A stretch of DNA of 64,000 bases from Kuschelorhynchus macadamiae (GCA_030620095.1 JAUTXW010004470.1:372001-436000); one strand, 5' to 3'. Shown: positions 1 to 51,421, counted from the stretch's first letter. Notes: a model not told the origin generated them from the sequence alone. Numbers and translations: made by a program.

Positions 1-350
1 TTCTTAATTCGAATTTTGTTATCTAGGATGAAAACTCATAAAAGTAATTTCCCCGGTTTTTGAAATTTCGCTTTTTCTCAGAGATACGATTTTTTTTGCT
101 GAAAATAGAATTTTTTAGAAACGACCTTGTATTTTTTTTGTTGGCCATTCAATCCAATTATTTTTGCGTTTAGCACATTAATATGAAGTGAAACAAAGGG
201 GCTGTTTTTCATTGCAATTTTGCGGGACTAAACATTACCTGGTGCATTTTGTATAAAATGCTTATAATTTAACAGGTTATTTATAATTTTTTGGTTTAAG
301 GTACACAGGGCGACTAAGATATTTTTGGTCATGGAATGAGATCAGCGTTC
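1..350. repeat. Left arm of a long inverted repeat (partner 7125-7562)
   Basis: This stretch matches the reverse complement of 7125-7562 with scattered mismatches and a gap of about 80 bases around position 190. Matching landmarks are the GAATTAAGAA end, the GGCCATTC block and the GGGCGACTAA block. The arm runs to the window edge, so its outer end may lie outside. The two arms enclose a LINE and two DNA elements. They could be terminal repeats of one large element or two opposed copies of one repeat. No coding capacity is seen. Confidence 0.7.
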
Positions 351-520
351 CAAGTACCTGGAACTGCTTTACAAACTTCGCAGGATTAGCCAGAATATCG
401 GGTTGTTACTAACGGAGCGGACGCAAGGAATGGTCATTTTTTTTGCCTTCCGCGCAACGCTTGTGTAAGTGATCACAGGCTCAGAAGTGCTGCGACGAAA
501 ATTATACCTGTGCATCAAGT

Positions 521-555
521 AATAATAATAATAATAATAATAAATAATAATAATA
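521..555. repeat. (TAA)n microsatellite, probable LINE target
   Basis: About eleven TAA/AAT units with one extra A near 543. It lies directly upstream of the R4/Dong-like LINE remains. Dong of Bombyx mori is known to lie in TAA repeats, so this tract may be the original target; that link is inference. Confidence 0.75.
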
Positions 556-2700
556 GCGCACGGGGGTAAATGGTAGCAAACCCATGGAAATGGTGCAAAC
601 CCGAAGCCTGGGGATCGCCAGGACACTCTTGGAGCCACTACTGAGTCTGACAGCATACGAGTTAGAGGCGACATAATGTTGAACAGACAGGCTTCTGTCA
701 ATAAAAATGCGATAGCGAATCATACTTTTGACAGGAGCTTTTTAAGATTGAACACAATTGGAGATGGAGTTGCCTCTTCAGGTCCGTCTATACATGAACA
801 ATTTAAATGTCACCATAAATAGTGATACATCAATGGCCGAGACACTAGGACAACAACCTGAAAATAATAATGAGGATCACAAAGTGGAATCGATGATCTA
901 ACGTACTAGAGTACACACCCGCCACCCAAGATCAAGCGAATATTACACCTATTCAATGCCTCGATACTTTTAAACAAAAAGTCTCTGTATATGCAGGTCA
1001 TCTAAAAAGGTATAAGGTCAGCAATGAGAGAAAGCATAATAATGCTTTATTTGCAAGATCAGAAAAGGGATTTTATAGATCCCTCCATAAAAATACTAAA
1101 AGGAATATCCTAGTAAGGTTGAGCGGTTTTGGAAGTAGCAATTATCTACGTTCGTAACATCTAATTTAAGCGCAAGCTGAATTGAAATAGAAAATATAAG
1201 TGCTCGGGAATATAACCAAATGCAGTATAATCCTTTCACAAGTGACGAAATTACTAGTATTCTTAAAACGGTACACAACTGGAAAGCCCCAGGCCCTGAT
1301 GGAATACATAATTACTGGTTAAAGAAAATCAGGGCCACACACGAAAAATTAACATTTTTCCTTAATAATCTAATGCGGGAACCCGAAAATATGTCAACTC
1401 AAGGAGTTACCTATCTTCTTCCAAAAGACCGAAGCAACACTCTCGATCCTTCTAAATATTTCCTAATTACTTGCCTCCCAACGCTTTGTGAACACAACAA
1501 AATAATATCTATACAGCAAAAGGATTGTGCTAAAGACTCTATGGGTTGTAAAGAGCAACTGATAATTGATTCGGTCATCTGTAATCAAGCTTAAGTTGAG
1601 CAGAGAAATCTCTTTATGGCTTATATTGATTATAAAAACGCGTTCGGCTCTATGCCGCATGACTGTCTCATCAGAGTACTAAAAATGTACAATATCGATC
1701 CCTGTATAATACATTTCTTGAAACATGCCATGTCAACCTGGCACACTACTATTCACTTGAATGATACCAATATTGACATCAAAACTAATCCTCTTCCAAT
1801 AAAAAGAGGTATTTTTCAAGGTGATTTACTGAGTCTGCTATGGTTTTGTATTGCAATGAACCCTCTGTCTAACCTTTTAAATTTTACTTATATGGGTTTA
1901 GTATCAAAAAGAACAACAGAAAAAAAATTAAGTTAAACCATCTTTTATATATAGAGGATTTAAAACTAATGGCAGCTACCAAGAACCAGCTGAATTAGAT
2001 GCTCAAAATTGTCGAGAATTTCTCTACAGATATTACAATGCGGTTTGGGCTAGATAAGTGCACAACTGTCAGTATAAGGAAATGTAGGATTCAGGACGAT
2101 GGATTTGAGTTGTAGAACGGTCAGAGTATGGAAGCAATGCGACATTGAGATACCTACAAACATCTTGGTATAAAGCAAGGGCAGTGTATAAATCACCGAG
2201 TAATGAAGAATGAACTGACAAGCGAGTTTACAAGAAGAATACGTTCATTGCTAAAATAAAAACTAAACAGCAAAAATTTGTCTAGGTCAATTAACACCTA
2301 CGCTTGTTCTCTGTACTTGGATATTTATTTGGGATAATTAAATGCTTCAACAGTGACATCAATAACCTGCAACGAAAGATCAGAACTCTACTCACAAAGG
2401 CACAAATCACCATCCAACAAGTACCATAGAATTCACGACAATTCCACGTCATCAAGGCGGAAGAGGATTACCAGATATCGCACGCACATCTGACTTACAT
2501 CAGATTATATGTGATTCGGATCACTTTACGCCTTTACAGCTAAAAGAGCAGCAAGTTTCAACTCATCACGAAACGGTAGATAAGAAACTGGAGAGTTGGA
2601 GGGAAAAGCCTCTACATGGCAAACATTTAAATGAGGTCAGTCAGGATTACGTCGACAAAATAGCCTCGAACTACTGGCTGACGTCGTGACGGATGTTTCC
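556..2700 (+). pseudogene. R4/Dong-like non-LTR retrotransposon, 5' and RT part (broken)
   Basis: Decayed reverse-transcriptase ORF of an R2/R4-type LINE. In order: a basic pre-RT block near 988-1090; the RT start block WKAPGPDGIHNYWLKK near 1282; IDYKNAFGSMPHDCL near 1624; RGIFQGDLLSLLWFC near 1806; the active-site region YIEDLKLMA near 1950, where the usual first catalytic Asp is Glu; GLDKCTTVSIRKC near 2047; and YKHLGI near 2157. Frame changes and stops separate these blocks, for example after 1594 and 1936. The element resumes at 5560 after inserted DNA. An RT of this clade would nick and prime at its target, but this copy cannot encode a working protein. Confidence 0.82.
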
Positions 2701-2925
2701 TGAAAGGGGAGGTTTCCTCTTGGTTTGTTGGTTGTCTGTTTTCTTTCGTGTACCGCACTTCTATATCTCTTTTGTGTTGCAAAAATGGCATATTTCATTT
2801 TGATTTACCTATAAATATATTTTTTCTTGAGTTCTGTCATTAACGGTTCCCGGGCTACTGCCTACTATCCACTATTATTGTACTACCCAGCGTAGTGATA
2901 CACGATTTACAAGTCCAGATTTTAC

Positions 2926-3675
2926 AAGGGCAGCCAGCATCAGATCCAGTGAACGAGATTTATCAAAATTTTAATTTATGCAGTTCGACTTTGGGCTACT
3001 CGGGTATGCCAAAAGTGGCCGTCTGTCTCCGTTTGTCATATTACTTTATACAGAGGCCGTCATTGTGAAGTACTATACGCGGCGTTTCCTAATTGCGTGC
3101 TGATTTTAAAAGGGGTGTTTTTATGTCCTAAAAGTCTTAACTTTTGAGATACAGGATGGCAAAGTTTAAAAAGAAAACATTTTTTTTTCATCCCAATTCT
3201 AATGCTATTGTAGATAACTGCATGAAATTTGATACACGTCTTCTATGCATTAAGGAACATACGGATTTACCCAGGTTAATTACATTTGCACGCCACTGGT
3301 AGAAATTTCAAAAATTGATTGTTAATAAAAAATGCGTTTTTATGCATACAATTTCACACAGTTATTTATCTATAATAGCATCAGAATTAGGATTTAAAAT
3401 AAGTGATTTTTTAAAACCCTGTATCTCCAAAGTTAAGACTTTTAGGTTCATATTAACTTTTTTTCTTAAAAAGGTCCACGAATCACCCCTCTTTAATATT
3501 AGCACGCAATTAGGAAACGCCCTGTATAGTACTTCACAATGACGCCCCCTGTACAAAGTAATACGACAGACGGAGACAAACGGTTACTTTTGGCATACCC
3601 GAATAGCCCAAAGTCGAATTTCATAAGTTAAAATTTTGATAAATCTTGTTCACTGGAATCAGTGCTGGCTCCCCT
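2926..3675. mobile_element. Foldback/MITE-like element with arms of about 320-345 bp
   Basis: The left arm (about 2926-3245) is the imperfect reverse complement of the right arm (about 3330-3675). Paired landmarks are GCCAGCATCAGATCCAGTG with CACTGGAATCAGTGCTGGC, GGGCTACTCGGGTATGCC with GGCATACCCGAATAGCCC, and the GATACAGG/CCTGTATC blocks. The loop is about 85 bp. Short ORFs here are products of the symmetry and not genes. It is one of two elements inserted between the two parts of the R4/Dong-like LINE. The mobilising family is not evident. Confidence 0.8.
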
Positions 3676-3852
3676 ACTATAACTACCTTGATGTGTTAAT
3701 TTTGGAAAAATATGAGTTCTGTAGTTTTTCAAATATTAATTGCAAGATTGGATATTTTTTGACACCCGGTATTGAACAGAAAATTAATTATTTTGAAGCA
3801 GTTTATTGACAGCTACTTTATGAACAATTTTACAAAATATATGAAAAAAAAA

Positions 3853-5224
3853 CTAAGCCATTTTTGAGGTTGACGGCTGTGATTGTAATGGTTCGATTCC
3901 TTCTAAATCGTTGTCTTCCTCTAAAAATGATGAGGTTTCGTGGTCACTACTTGAAGATCCCAGTGTGATATCTAAATCATCAATGACTGTTTCAATTTTG
4001 CCATCTACTTCCCAGTATTTATCTTCAATAGAACGAACATGTTTAAAATACGATTTCCAATTTTCAGCCGATATTGAGTCAATCGTTTCTAATGTTATTT
4101 TATTTAAATCTTTAATTGAAAGTTCACCGGTGTTGCGCTCTCGAATATATTTTTTTACTCTTGCCCATGCAAGTTCAATAAGGTTAAGGTCGCACATGTA
4201 TGGAGGCAGCCTTAAAGGTGTATGACGAGGTTACGTAAAAAACCGTCAATTTTATACTATTTGTCTCTAGGCTTTTGGCTGATATTACTTCATATAATTG
4301 ATATTTTCTCCATGTTGGATCACATACAAGATTGTTCGATTTAAGCCACGATATCATATGAGCTTTTGTAGAGTATTTAGTTGGCACTTTATCTTCTACG
4401 TGAGAATGATAAGACGCATTATCCATTACCACGACTGATTTGGGAGGAATGTTAGGTAGAAGCTTCTCGAGCAACCACTTTTCAAAATTATCTCTATTCG
4501 CCTGTCCATGATAGTGTCCAGTTGTTAGTCCCGAGCGAAAAACTAAAGCAGCATCTGGAACAAATCCTGCTTCTGAACGAGCATGAACTATAATAAAGCT
4601 ACTACTAGACCGGATTCCCTGAACATTACCTGTAAAACTTTCACTTTGCCAGCATTTGTTCACTGTCATATCATTATCTACCCAGGTTTCGTTTAGATAC
4701 ACAATATTGCGTCCTTCTTGCCTATTTGCTACAGTTGATAGATATTTCACCCGCCAGTGAAATATATTTGGTCTCTCAAAGAGCAATTTTTGTTTATTTT
4801 GGCACTTGCGCCAAACAAAATATTTAAGGTTTTATACCCGTACGGAAAATCTATTTTGTTCTTTACAGCACGAAGTAGGGGTTTGCAGGTCGGAACCTTC
4901 TTCAAGTTTATATAAAAATCCTCTATTGTTCGTCGAATTACTTGAAAATCACTATCGTCAATTTTATCTTTGAATGATAATCGGGGTCTTTTTTTACCAG
5001 GAGATTTTAAAGGTGAAGTAGAAGATGAGCGATCATTATGTTCTCTTTGAATTTTTTTTACACTACTTTCCGAAACACCAGTGTAAAAATGCAGCACGTT
5101 CTGTTCGATTTTGAATTGTAATAGTCAAACTATTATTTTCAGCTTCTCTAGTACAGGCCTCTATAACGCTCGCAATAACTTTACGTGCACCGCTTCGAAT
5201 TGTTTTTCCTCTTTTGCTCGCCAT
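3853..5224 (-). pseudogene. IS630/Tc1-mariner-type DDE transposase, Sailor-like, frameshifted
   Basis: Four overlapping minus-strand pieces form one transposase. The first starts at Met 5224 (MASKRGKTIRSGARK) and carries an N-terminal helical region. The next (about 5097-4780) has a helix-turn-helix-like block and a basic linker with PGKKRPRLSF. The catalytic core (4786-4226) has YLNETWVD (first acidic residue Glu or Asp) and VVMDNASYHS (second Asp). The last piece has LPPYMCDLNLIELAW (terminal Glu) and an acidic Ser-rich tail. I count roughly 82 residues between the second Asp and the Glu, the spacing reported for the Sailor (DD82E) group. Frameshifts lie near 5110, 4790 and 4225. No clear terminal repeats were found, so only the coding remains are annotated. 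Confidence 0.8.
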
Positions 5225-5559
5225 CGTTACTTCGAAATAATAATTCAAATTCAACGCAACGCATTTACATAGAAATGAAAACAAATGCTCGAAATGTATA
5301 GGCGCCACTGGAAATAGCAAAAACCGTCTAGCGGCAAGTGCATGGACACTCGAGGCACATCCCAATTACAAGTGGACCAGTGCGAAATTTACTAAATCCT
5401 CGATTAATTTTACCGCTTAGCTGGCGCACTTTATAGGTAAAGCGGCAAACTATTACAACAAATAAAATAACATAAAATTTATTTGCGTACACAAATTTTA
5501 CTTTTCCGCTTGCTTAAGACTATGAACCTTTATTTTAAGGACCGCCCGGTTTTCTTTCG

Positions 5560-6260
5560 TGTCCCGTACTTTAAATGACAACTGCAGGTATGAATGTCGG
5601 ATGTCAAAGACCATATCACAGGGGAATGTCAAATGTTCGCTGCGAGTGAATACAAGTTGAGACACGATGCATTACCCAAAATTCTTTACCAAGAACTAGC
5701 AGAGAAATTACATCTCTCGCAGGAACAAAGAGTGCCATATTATATGTACAACCCTGAGCCAATTTTAGAAAATAATTTCTACAAATTCTGTTGGGACCGC
5801 AGTGTTTTGACAGACCAAACTAATATTTATAATAGACCAGATCTTATTCTTGAAGATAAAAAGGCAAGAAAAATAACTTTGATAGAGAATACCGAATACT
5901 TAAAATTTACGTCAGAAGTATGCAGAAAAAACTGAAAAAGATCGTGACTTAGAGGAACAGATCAGGAGACAGTGGGGAATGAACGTCCGAACACTGCCTT
6001 TCATTATGTCAACAATAGGTGTTATCCCAAAAAACTTGCTCCAGAACATCAAGAACCTTAATGAACTTTTTTTCAGGCCATGCAAAAGGCACTGCTACTC
6101 GCGACATCGCGAGTAGTTCGCAAGTTTATTTATGGGTAACATAAAAACTAGTCACCAAAATGGACCCAATAATACGGAAAGGGCGCCATCAGAGCTCAAT
6201 CCTTTTGATATGTAAATATCTGGGATGAGTGAATGCTCCCCTCTGCTTAGATAGGGACTA
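5560..6260 (+). pseudogene. R4/Dong-like LINE, C-terminal endonuclease part and 3' tail
   Basis: The reading frame from about 5594 (ITGECQMFAASEYKLRHD) continues through YYMYNPEPILENNFYKFCWD and YNRPDLILEDKKARKITLI. This matches the C-terminal restriction-like endonuclease region of R4/Dong-type LINEs, with the PD...(D/E)xK-like NRPDLIL and a following Lys. A frameshift follows near 5930. The next bases still read as VIPKNLLQNIKNL in another frame. The segment 6185-6260 (AGAGCTCAATCC, then ATATCTGGGATGAGTGAA) resembles an R4-type 3' untranslated tail. This is the 3' half of the copy that begins upstream of 2700. Confidence 0.78.
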
Positions 6261-7124
6261 TCTTTATATTGAAAACTCAGTTTTTAAATATTCTATTCTA
6301 TGCCATAATTATAACATAGGAAAGAATATTAAAAACTAAGCTAAGAATGTGCAAACCGTTTTCCCCCAAAACAAGTGTTTTAGATTCTACAGCAATGCAA
6401 AAAATTTCGATTTTTAATCGTAAAAAAAAGTTGAATTATGTTATAGGGTTTATTTCATGAAAGTAGTCTAGAATTTTAAAGCCTTTTGAGACATCAAGTA
6501 CATCCCGAAATTCGATAAAGAACATTCAAAGCAAGAGTTACTAATTTAGCTGCTTTCGATTTTTGCATCTTACTTGACTACAGGGCCGGGTCAAAAACTG
6601 CAAAGATAATAAAACAGTTCATAATATTTTCCCATTTGTCAAAAGTCGAAACATTGTACTCACAATTTAAAAAATAGGGTGTCAGTTAAGACATAAAAAT
6701 GCAAATGTCCTCATAACCAGGACAACGAAGGTATAACTTTTGTTGACGTGGTTATTAAGTTAAAGATATTTAAATTTTGAGAACTCGCAAATTTACTGTT
6801 ATTTCGCAGTATTTATAGTAAGTAGAAAATAGGTGTGGTCCTACTAGTATTCTTTTATTTTTCATTTAAGGTTTTTTTAGTGTTTTGTTTGTTAAAATTC
6901 TGACTTTTATTTAAAGTTAAATGTAGATAATTACTTATTTCTACCGAATACAATAAAATAATCGTCTACCGAAACTCATTCGCTAGATGCTAAATACCCT
7001 GTATATTAAAATAATGTTGTTTTAATTAAAATGTCTATTTAAGATGGAGTTAGGACCACTAAGGTATTAAAATAACAGAGCTCAAATTTTAAATTGGCCA
7101 GAATACCGCATACTTTTAGTCGCC
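6261..7124. other. AT-rich non-coding, nothing recognised
   Basis: AT-rich DNA between the LINE tail and the right inverted-repeat arm. No ORF above 60 codons, no recognisable element ends and no RNA gene were seen. Confidence 0.5.
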
Positions 7125-7562
7125 CTTTATCTTTCTTAAGAAGGACGTTGGCTAAAAAATTGCGAAACCGTCCCGAGACTAAGTACCCTAAACCAGAAAA
7201 TTATAGATATATTACTATGAAATAATGAGTATTTTATACAAGGTGTTCCATGTAAAGTTTAGTCTCGCAAAATTGCAAAAAAACGGCATTTTTGTTTTTA
7301 ATTGCTGTCCGCCGCAACTTTTGGGGACATCATGTACAAAGCAAACCTGAACATTTCGTGGGAACAGAACACTTCACATCAATGTGCTAAACTTAAATAC
7401 AATTGGATCGAATGGCCAACAAAAATAATACAAAACCGTATTTAAAAAAAATTCATTTTCAGCAAAAAAGAACGTATCTCTGGAAAAAAGCGAAATTTCA
7501 AAAATCGGGGAAATTGCTTTTTAAAATTATCATCCTAGATCACAAAAATCGAATTAAGAATC
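7125..7562. repeat. Right arm of the long inverted repeat (partner 1-350)
   Basis: Reverse-complement partner of the window's first 350 bases, ending CGAATTAAGAA at 7562. The two short ORFs in it (7403-7606 and 7585-7782) have no family features and are taken as chance frames. Confidence 0.7.
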
Positions 7563-8441
7563 CAACTGCATTTTTCTGGTTAAAATGGGATCATCAAACA
7601 GTTTAGATCATTTTACATCACTTCATCGTTCGCCCTGTATATCCCTATCATGTGATAATACACACCAAACTGATAGCTCAATTAAAACCCAGTTAACCAA
7701 TCATTCGAAAAAGTTCAAATTCATCAAAGTCCGCATGATACTTTTTAAGATTGACAAATCTGAAAATGAGGTAAAAACCTAGGGTAAACGCTTCGAGTGT
7801 TGACCAGTTTATTGAACAATTACTTTGTAAATTTATTGTTATAACCTAAGATTTCCAAACATTAATTTTAATTTTTACTCGTCTAGCAGGATTTAAGATA
7901 AATTAAAACACTTTCGGTACGTTTAAGTATTTTTATTTTAAAATATTTGATGTTATAAAGTATGTAGGTAATTATCTCTCCCACGCAAACTTATAACAAG
8001 TATATCATAAACAAATCATACTTTTTAAATTGTAAATTAAGGATTATTCATATTTTTCAAAATGCCTGCTGAAATTTTTTTTTCAACATGCATGTAAAAT
8101 AAATCACTTTCTAATCAAGTTAAGGGTACTTTTTGTCACTTTCATAAGTGGTCGTTGACAAAGGATATTGGAGTGAGCTACTTTTTTGTGGCATTATTTT
8201 GTTAGAAAAACAACTAGATTCAGTAGAAGCGTTTTTTAAGCATATTCTAAACGTTTCATTTTTAATAATTTTTTTAAAGTAAGGAAACTAATTTTTCAAT
8301 TATACTTTATACTTTTTCATTAATATTTTAATATACAAATAAACTAAAACATAATAAAAAGTTATAGCGCAATCGACGAAATATTGATTATATATTAAAA
8401 TATATTTAGCTCTAATGTCTTGTGTATTATGTGTGTTTTAG
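7563..8441. other. AT-rich stretch before ABCG exon; acceptor at its end
   Basis: No gene seen. It ends with a pyrimidine-rich tract and TTTTAG at 8436-8441, which serves as the acceptor of the first ABCG exon in the window. It is therefore probably the end of an upstream intron. Confidence 0.5.
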
Positions 8442-48450
<40,009 letters not shown>

Positions 48451-48474
48451 GTAGTATATAATATAGTATAGTAC

Positions 48475-48477
<3 letters not shown>

Positions 48478-48539
<62 letters not shown>
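48478..48539. repeat. (TA)n microsatellite, left target flank
   Basis: AT run into which the transposon at 48540 inserted (target TA at 48538-48539). Confidence 0.95.
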
Positions 48540-48542
<3 letters not shown>

Positions 48543-48966
48543 GGTGTTTCAGTTTTTTGTTGCATAACTTTAACAGTTGATAGAACTTTTCAAATTAGTG
48601 CAAAAAGCTCATATAAACATAGGTCGTGAAGCGCTTAGTTATCAAGATACAGGGTGTTAAAGTTTGCATTAAATTTTTCCTTTTTTTCCATTATATCTAA
48701 ACGGTTGGACATAATGGCACAAAATTGGGTATTTGGGGGTTTTTGGGTGCGGAGAATTTAAATTCGATGTTAGTTTTCATATTGCTGCTAGAGGGCGCCA
48801 CCGGCTTATCAGCACACTAACGTTATTGAACAGAACTTTTTTACCACTCGGTATATGGCTTCAGTGATTAAACTTTCTAATTCCTCCATCTCTTCTTAAT
48901 AAAAAAGGTATACTTTGTTTAAGTCTCTAGGAGTGACCGTTTTCCAGAAAATCGCACTTGAAAGTT
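48540..48966. repeat. Left terminal inverted repeat (427 bp)
   Basis: Inverse of 50899-51325. Inner end is TCGCACTTGAAAGTT. Contains a second internal CAGGGTGTTAAAG near 48651. Confidence 0.95.
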
Positions 48967-49182
48967 AAGGTTACCCTGCCATTTTTTAGTCTTAGACTGC
49001 CTAGCAGAACCGTGTTAATAATAACAAAAATAGTGGGCCATGAAACCTGTTGCTATGAAACCGAAAACAAAAGTAAACTTTTGAGTAAACTTCATTCATA
49101 TTTGTGTATTTTATTTGCAGAAATTTCAGTTTGCCTATTTTCTTTCTCGTTTTTTGTCTACTTTAGTACTTTACTTAGTAAA

Positions 49183-50244
49183 ATGCCTTTCGTATTTTCT
49201 AATCAAGAGTTGGCGGATATTCATTTTATTTATGGGTTTGCAAATGGTAATTCTGCCGAAGCAGCCCACGAATACAGGCGCAGATTTCCAAATAGAAGAC
49301 ATCCGAATCGTTCGGTTTTCGTAAGAATTCATCGGCAAATAGTTGAACAGGGTCTAGGCAACGTTCGAGAAAATGGTATTAACGTTCGGCCACCTAGAAA
49401 CTTTGAAAGACAAATTTTGGGTATGTTTGATCGAGATCCAACCACAAGTGTAAGAAGAGTTTCCATTGAATTAGGAATTTCAACCAGCTATGTTTATAGA
49501 GTTCTTAAACGTGATCGGAGGCATCCTTATCATTTGCAACCGATTCAAGGATTACTACCCGGAGATGAAGAAAGAAGAATGTTATTTTGTCAGAGAATTC
49601 TTAATCTAATTGCAAATAATAGATACTTTTTAAGAAATGTCTTATGGACCGATGAATCCTGTTTTACTCGTCGTGGAATTGTAAATTTTCATAACCAGCA
49701 CGTTTGGGCACATGAAAATCCACATGCCGTTAGGCCAAGAAACTTTCAATACGAGTTTAGTGTAAACGTCTGGATAGGCATTTACAACAATAATCTTTTT
49801 GGACCTTACTTTTTGCCTCAGCGGGTAAATGCAGCGGTTTTTTTGGAATTTTTAGAAACGGAACATGGGAATATGTGGGAAGACATTCCATTGAATTTAA
49901 GAAGAAGAGCTTGGTTCCAACTTAATGGATGTCCAGCACACTATGGGAGGCTGGTGAGAAACTGGCTAGATAATCATTATCCACAAAGATGGATTGGTCG
50001 TGGAGCACCAGTTCAGTGGCCTCCACGATCTCCAGATTTAAACCCTTTGGACTTTTTTCTATGGGGATTTTTAAAGGAAAAAGTATATGAAACTCCCGTT
50101 CAAACAAGAGACGAACTTTTGAATAGAATTAGGGATGCCTGTGGTCAGGTGAGACCATTCCTAAATAACATTTCACGCTCAGTTTTTCGGCGATGTGAAC
50201 TATGTATTGAACAAAATGGTTCACATTTTGAACATCTTCTTTAA
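49183..50244 (+). CDS. Tc1/mariner-superfamily transposase, DD41D-like spacing, second Asp is Asn
   Basis: 353 residues, uninterrupted. An N-terminal helix-turn-helix region (FSNQELADIHFIYGFANGNS to about residue 110) includes VRRVSIELGISTSYVYRVLK. Catalytic motifs: VLWTDESCFT (first Asp), WFQLNGCPAHYGRL (second position Asn, where relatives have WFQQDGAPPHY), and PRSPDLNPLDFFLWGFLK (third Asp in NPLD). I count 41 residues between the second and third positions, as in the DD41D (rosa-like) group. The D-to-N change should abolish DNA cleavage, yet the frame is intact. The same frame is open back to 48958, but that part lies outside the family homology, so Met at 49183 is chosen. Confidence 0.9.
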   Translation: MPFVFSNQELADIHFIYGFANGNSAEAAHEYRRRFPNRRHPNRSVFVRIHRQIVEQGLGNVRENGINVRPPRNFERQILGMFDRDPTTSVRRVSIELGISTSYVYRVLKRDRRHPYHLQPIQGLLPGDEERRMLFCQRILNLIANNRYFLRNVLWTDESCFTRRGIVNFHNQHVWAHENPHAVRPRNFQYEFSVNVWIGIYNNNLFGPYFLPQRVNAAVFLEFLETEHGNMWEDIPLNLRRRAWFQLNGCPAHYGRLVRNWLDNHYPQRWIGRGAPVQWPPRSPDLNPLDFFLWGFLKEKVYETPVQTRDELLNRIRDACGQVRPFLNNISRSVFRRCELCIEQNGSHFEHLL

Positions 50245-50898
50245 ATTTTTTAAAATTCATTTTGTTTTCAATGGCTATTACATGTATTAGTTTCCTATGT
50301 TTTAATTAAAGTTTCGATTTTTTATATAAATTTTTTTTTATTTTGGGTTTACGTTTTTTTTTTAGTTCAAAGGAAATAGAAAAAGTGTGTCAGCCACATT
50401 TTTTAAATTATAAATTTTGGCTATGTGATAAAATAGATTACACCATACCATTATTCCAAAAACCTATATTACATTGAAAAAAAAGCAAATCTCAAAAAAG
50501 GCCAACTTTAATGGGTTATGGAAAGAGTACATTTTTTCTACCGCAAAAGATACGTTAAAAATGTTTTAAATATTTAAAAAGCATCTATTTTTAAAATTAA
50601 AAACTTTAGAGCTCTGTGTTTTTAAAAGTATTTTAGAAAAAAAAACGTATGTATAAAAATTATAAAAATTTTAATCAAAAACGTTAAATTTTTTAACAAT
50701 AAAAAGTTCTCCCGGAAGCTGTTTATTTTTCAGTTTTTATCGCAAAAAACTTAATAAATTTACGCAATAAATATTAAAGATAATTTTAAAAAATAAAAAT
50801 ACGGCAAAACTTTATATTCAGAAAAAAAAATGTTTGAAAAGTCCTTTAATTTGTTGATTAACTCATTTAACAAAGATCATAATAATTCATAGTATTTG

Positions 50899-51322
50899 AA
50901 CTTTCAAGTGCGATTTTCTGGAAAACGGTCACTCCTAGAGACTTAAACAAGGTATACCTTTTTTATGAAGAAGAGATGGGGGAATTGGAAAGTTTAATCA
51001 CTGAAGCCATATACCGAGTGGTAAAAAAGTTCTGTTCAATAACGTTAGTGTGCTGATAAGCCGGTGGCGCCCTCTAGCAGCAATATGAAAACTAACATCG
51101 AATTTAAATTCTCCGCACCCAAAAACCCCCAAATACCCAATTTTGTGCCATTATGTCCAACCGTTTAGATATAATGGAAAAAAAGGAAAAATTTAATGCA
51201 AACTTTAACATCCTGTATCTTGATAACTAAGCGCTTCACGACCTATGTTTATAAGAACTTTTTGCACTAATTTGAAAAGTTCTATCAACTGTTAAAGTTA
51301 TGCAACAAAAAACTGAAACACC

Positions 51323-51325
<3 letters not shown>
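50899..51325. repeat. Right terminal inverted repeat (427 bp)
   Basis: Starts AACTTTCAAGTGCGATTTTC and ends AAACACCCTG at the TA target. Confidence 0.95.

Positions 51326-51419
<94 letters not shown>
51326..51419. repeat. (TA)n microsatellite, right target flank
   Basis: 94-bp AT run continuing the microsatellite split by the transposon. Confidence 0.95.

Positions 51420-51421
<2 letters not shown>

Larger units (their letters stand above)
48540..51325 (+). mobile_element. 2.8-kb Tc1/mariner-type transposon with 427-bp TIRs
   Basis: Begins CAGGGTGTTTCAGTTTTTTG and ends with its inverse, CAAAAAACTGAAACACCCTG. The arms 48540-48966 and 50899-51325 are equal in length (427 bp) and nearly identical. 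TA flanks both ends, and (TA)n tracts lie on both sides, consistent with insertion into a (TA)n microsatellite. It carries one transposase gene and about 650 bp of AT-rich DNA after it. TIRs are much longer than the roughly 30 bp of classical mariner. Confidence 0.95.

Noticed and set aside
369..723. Two minus-strand frames over the (TAA)n tract
   Set aside because: They owe their length to the microsatellite (poly-Tyr, poly-Leu runs).
48958..49182. 75-residue N-terminal extension of the transposase frame
   Set aside because: It begins inside the terminal inverted repeat and lies outside transposase homology; Met at 49183 fits the family.
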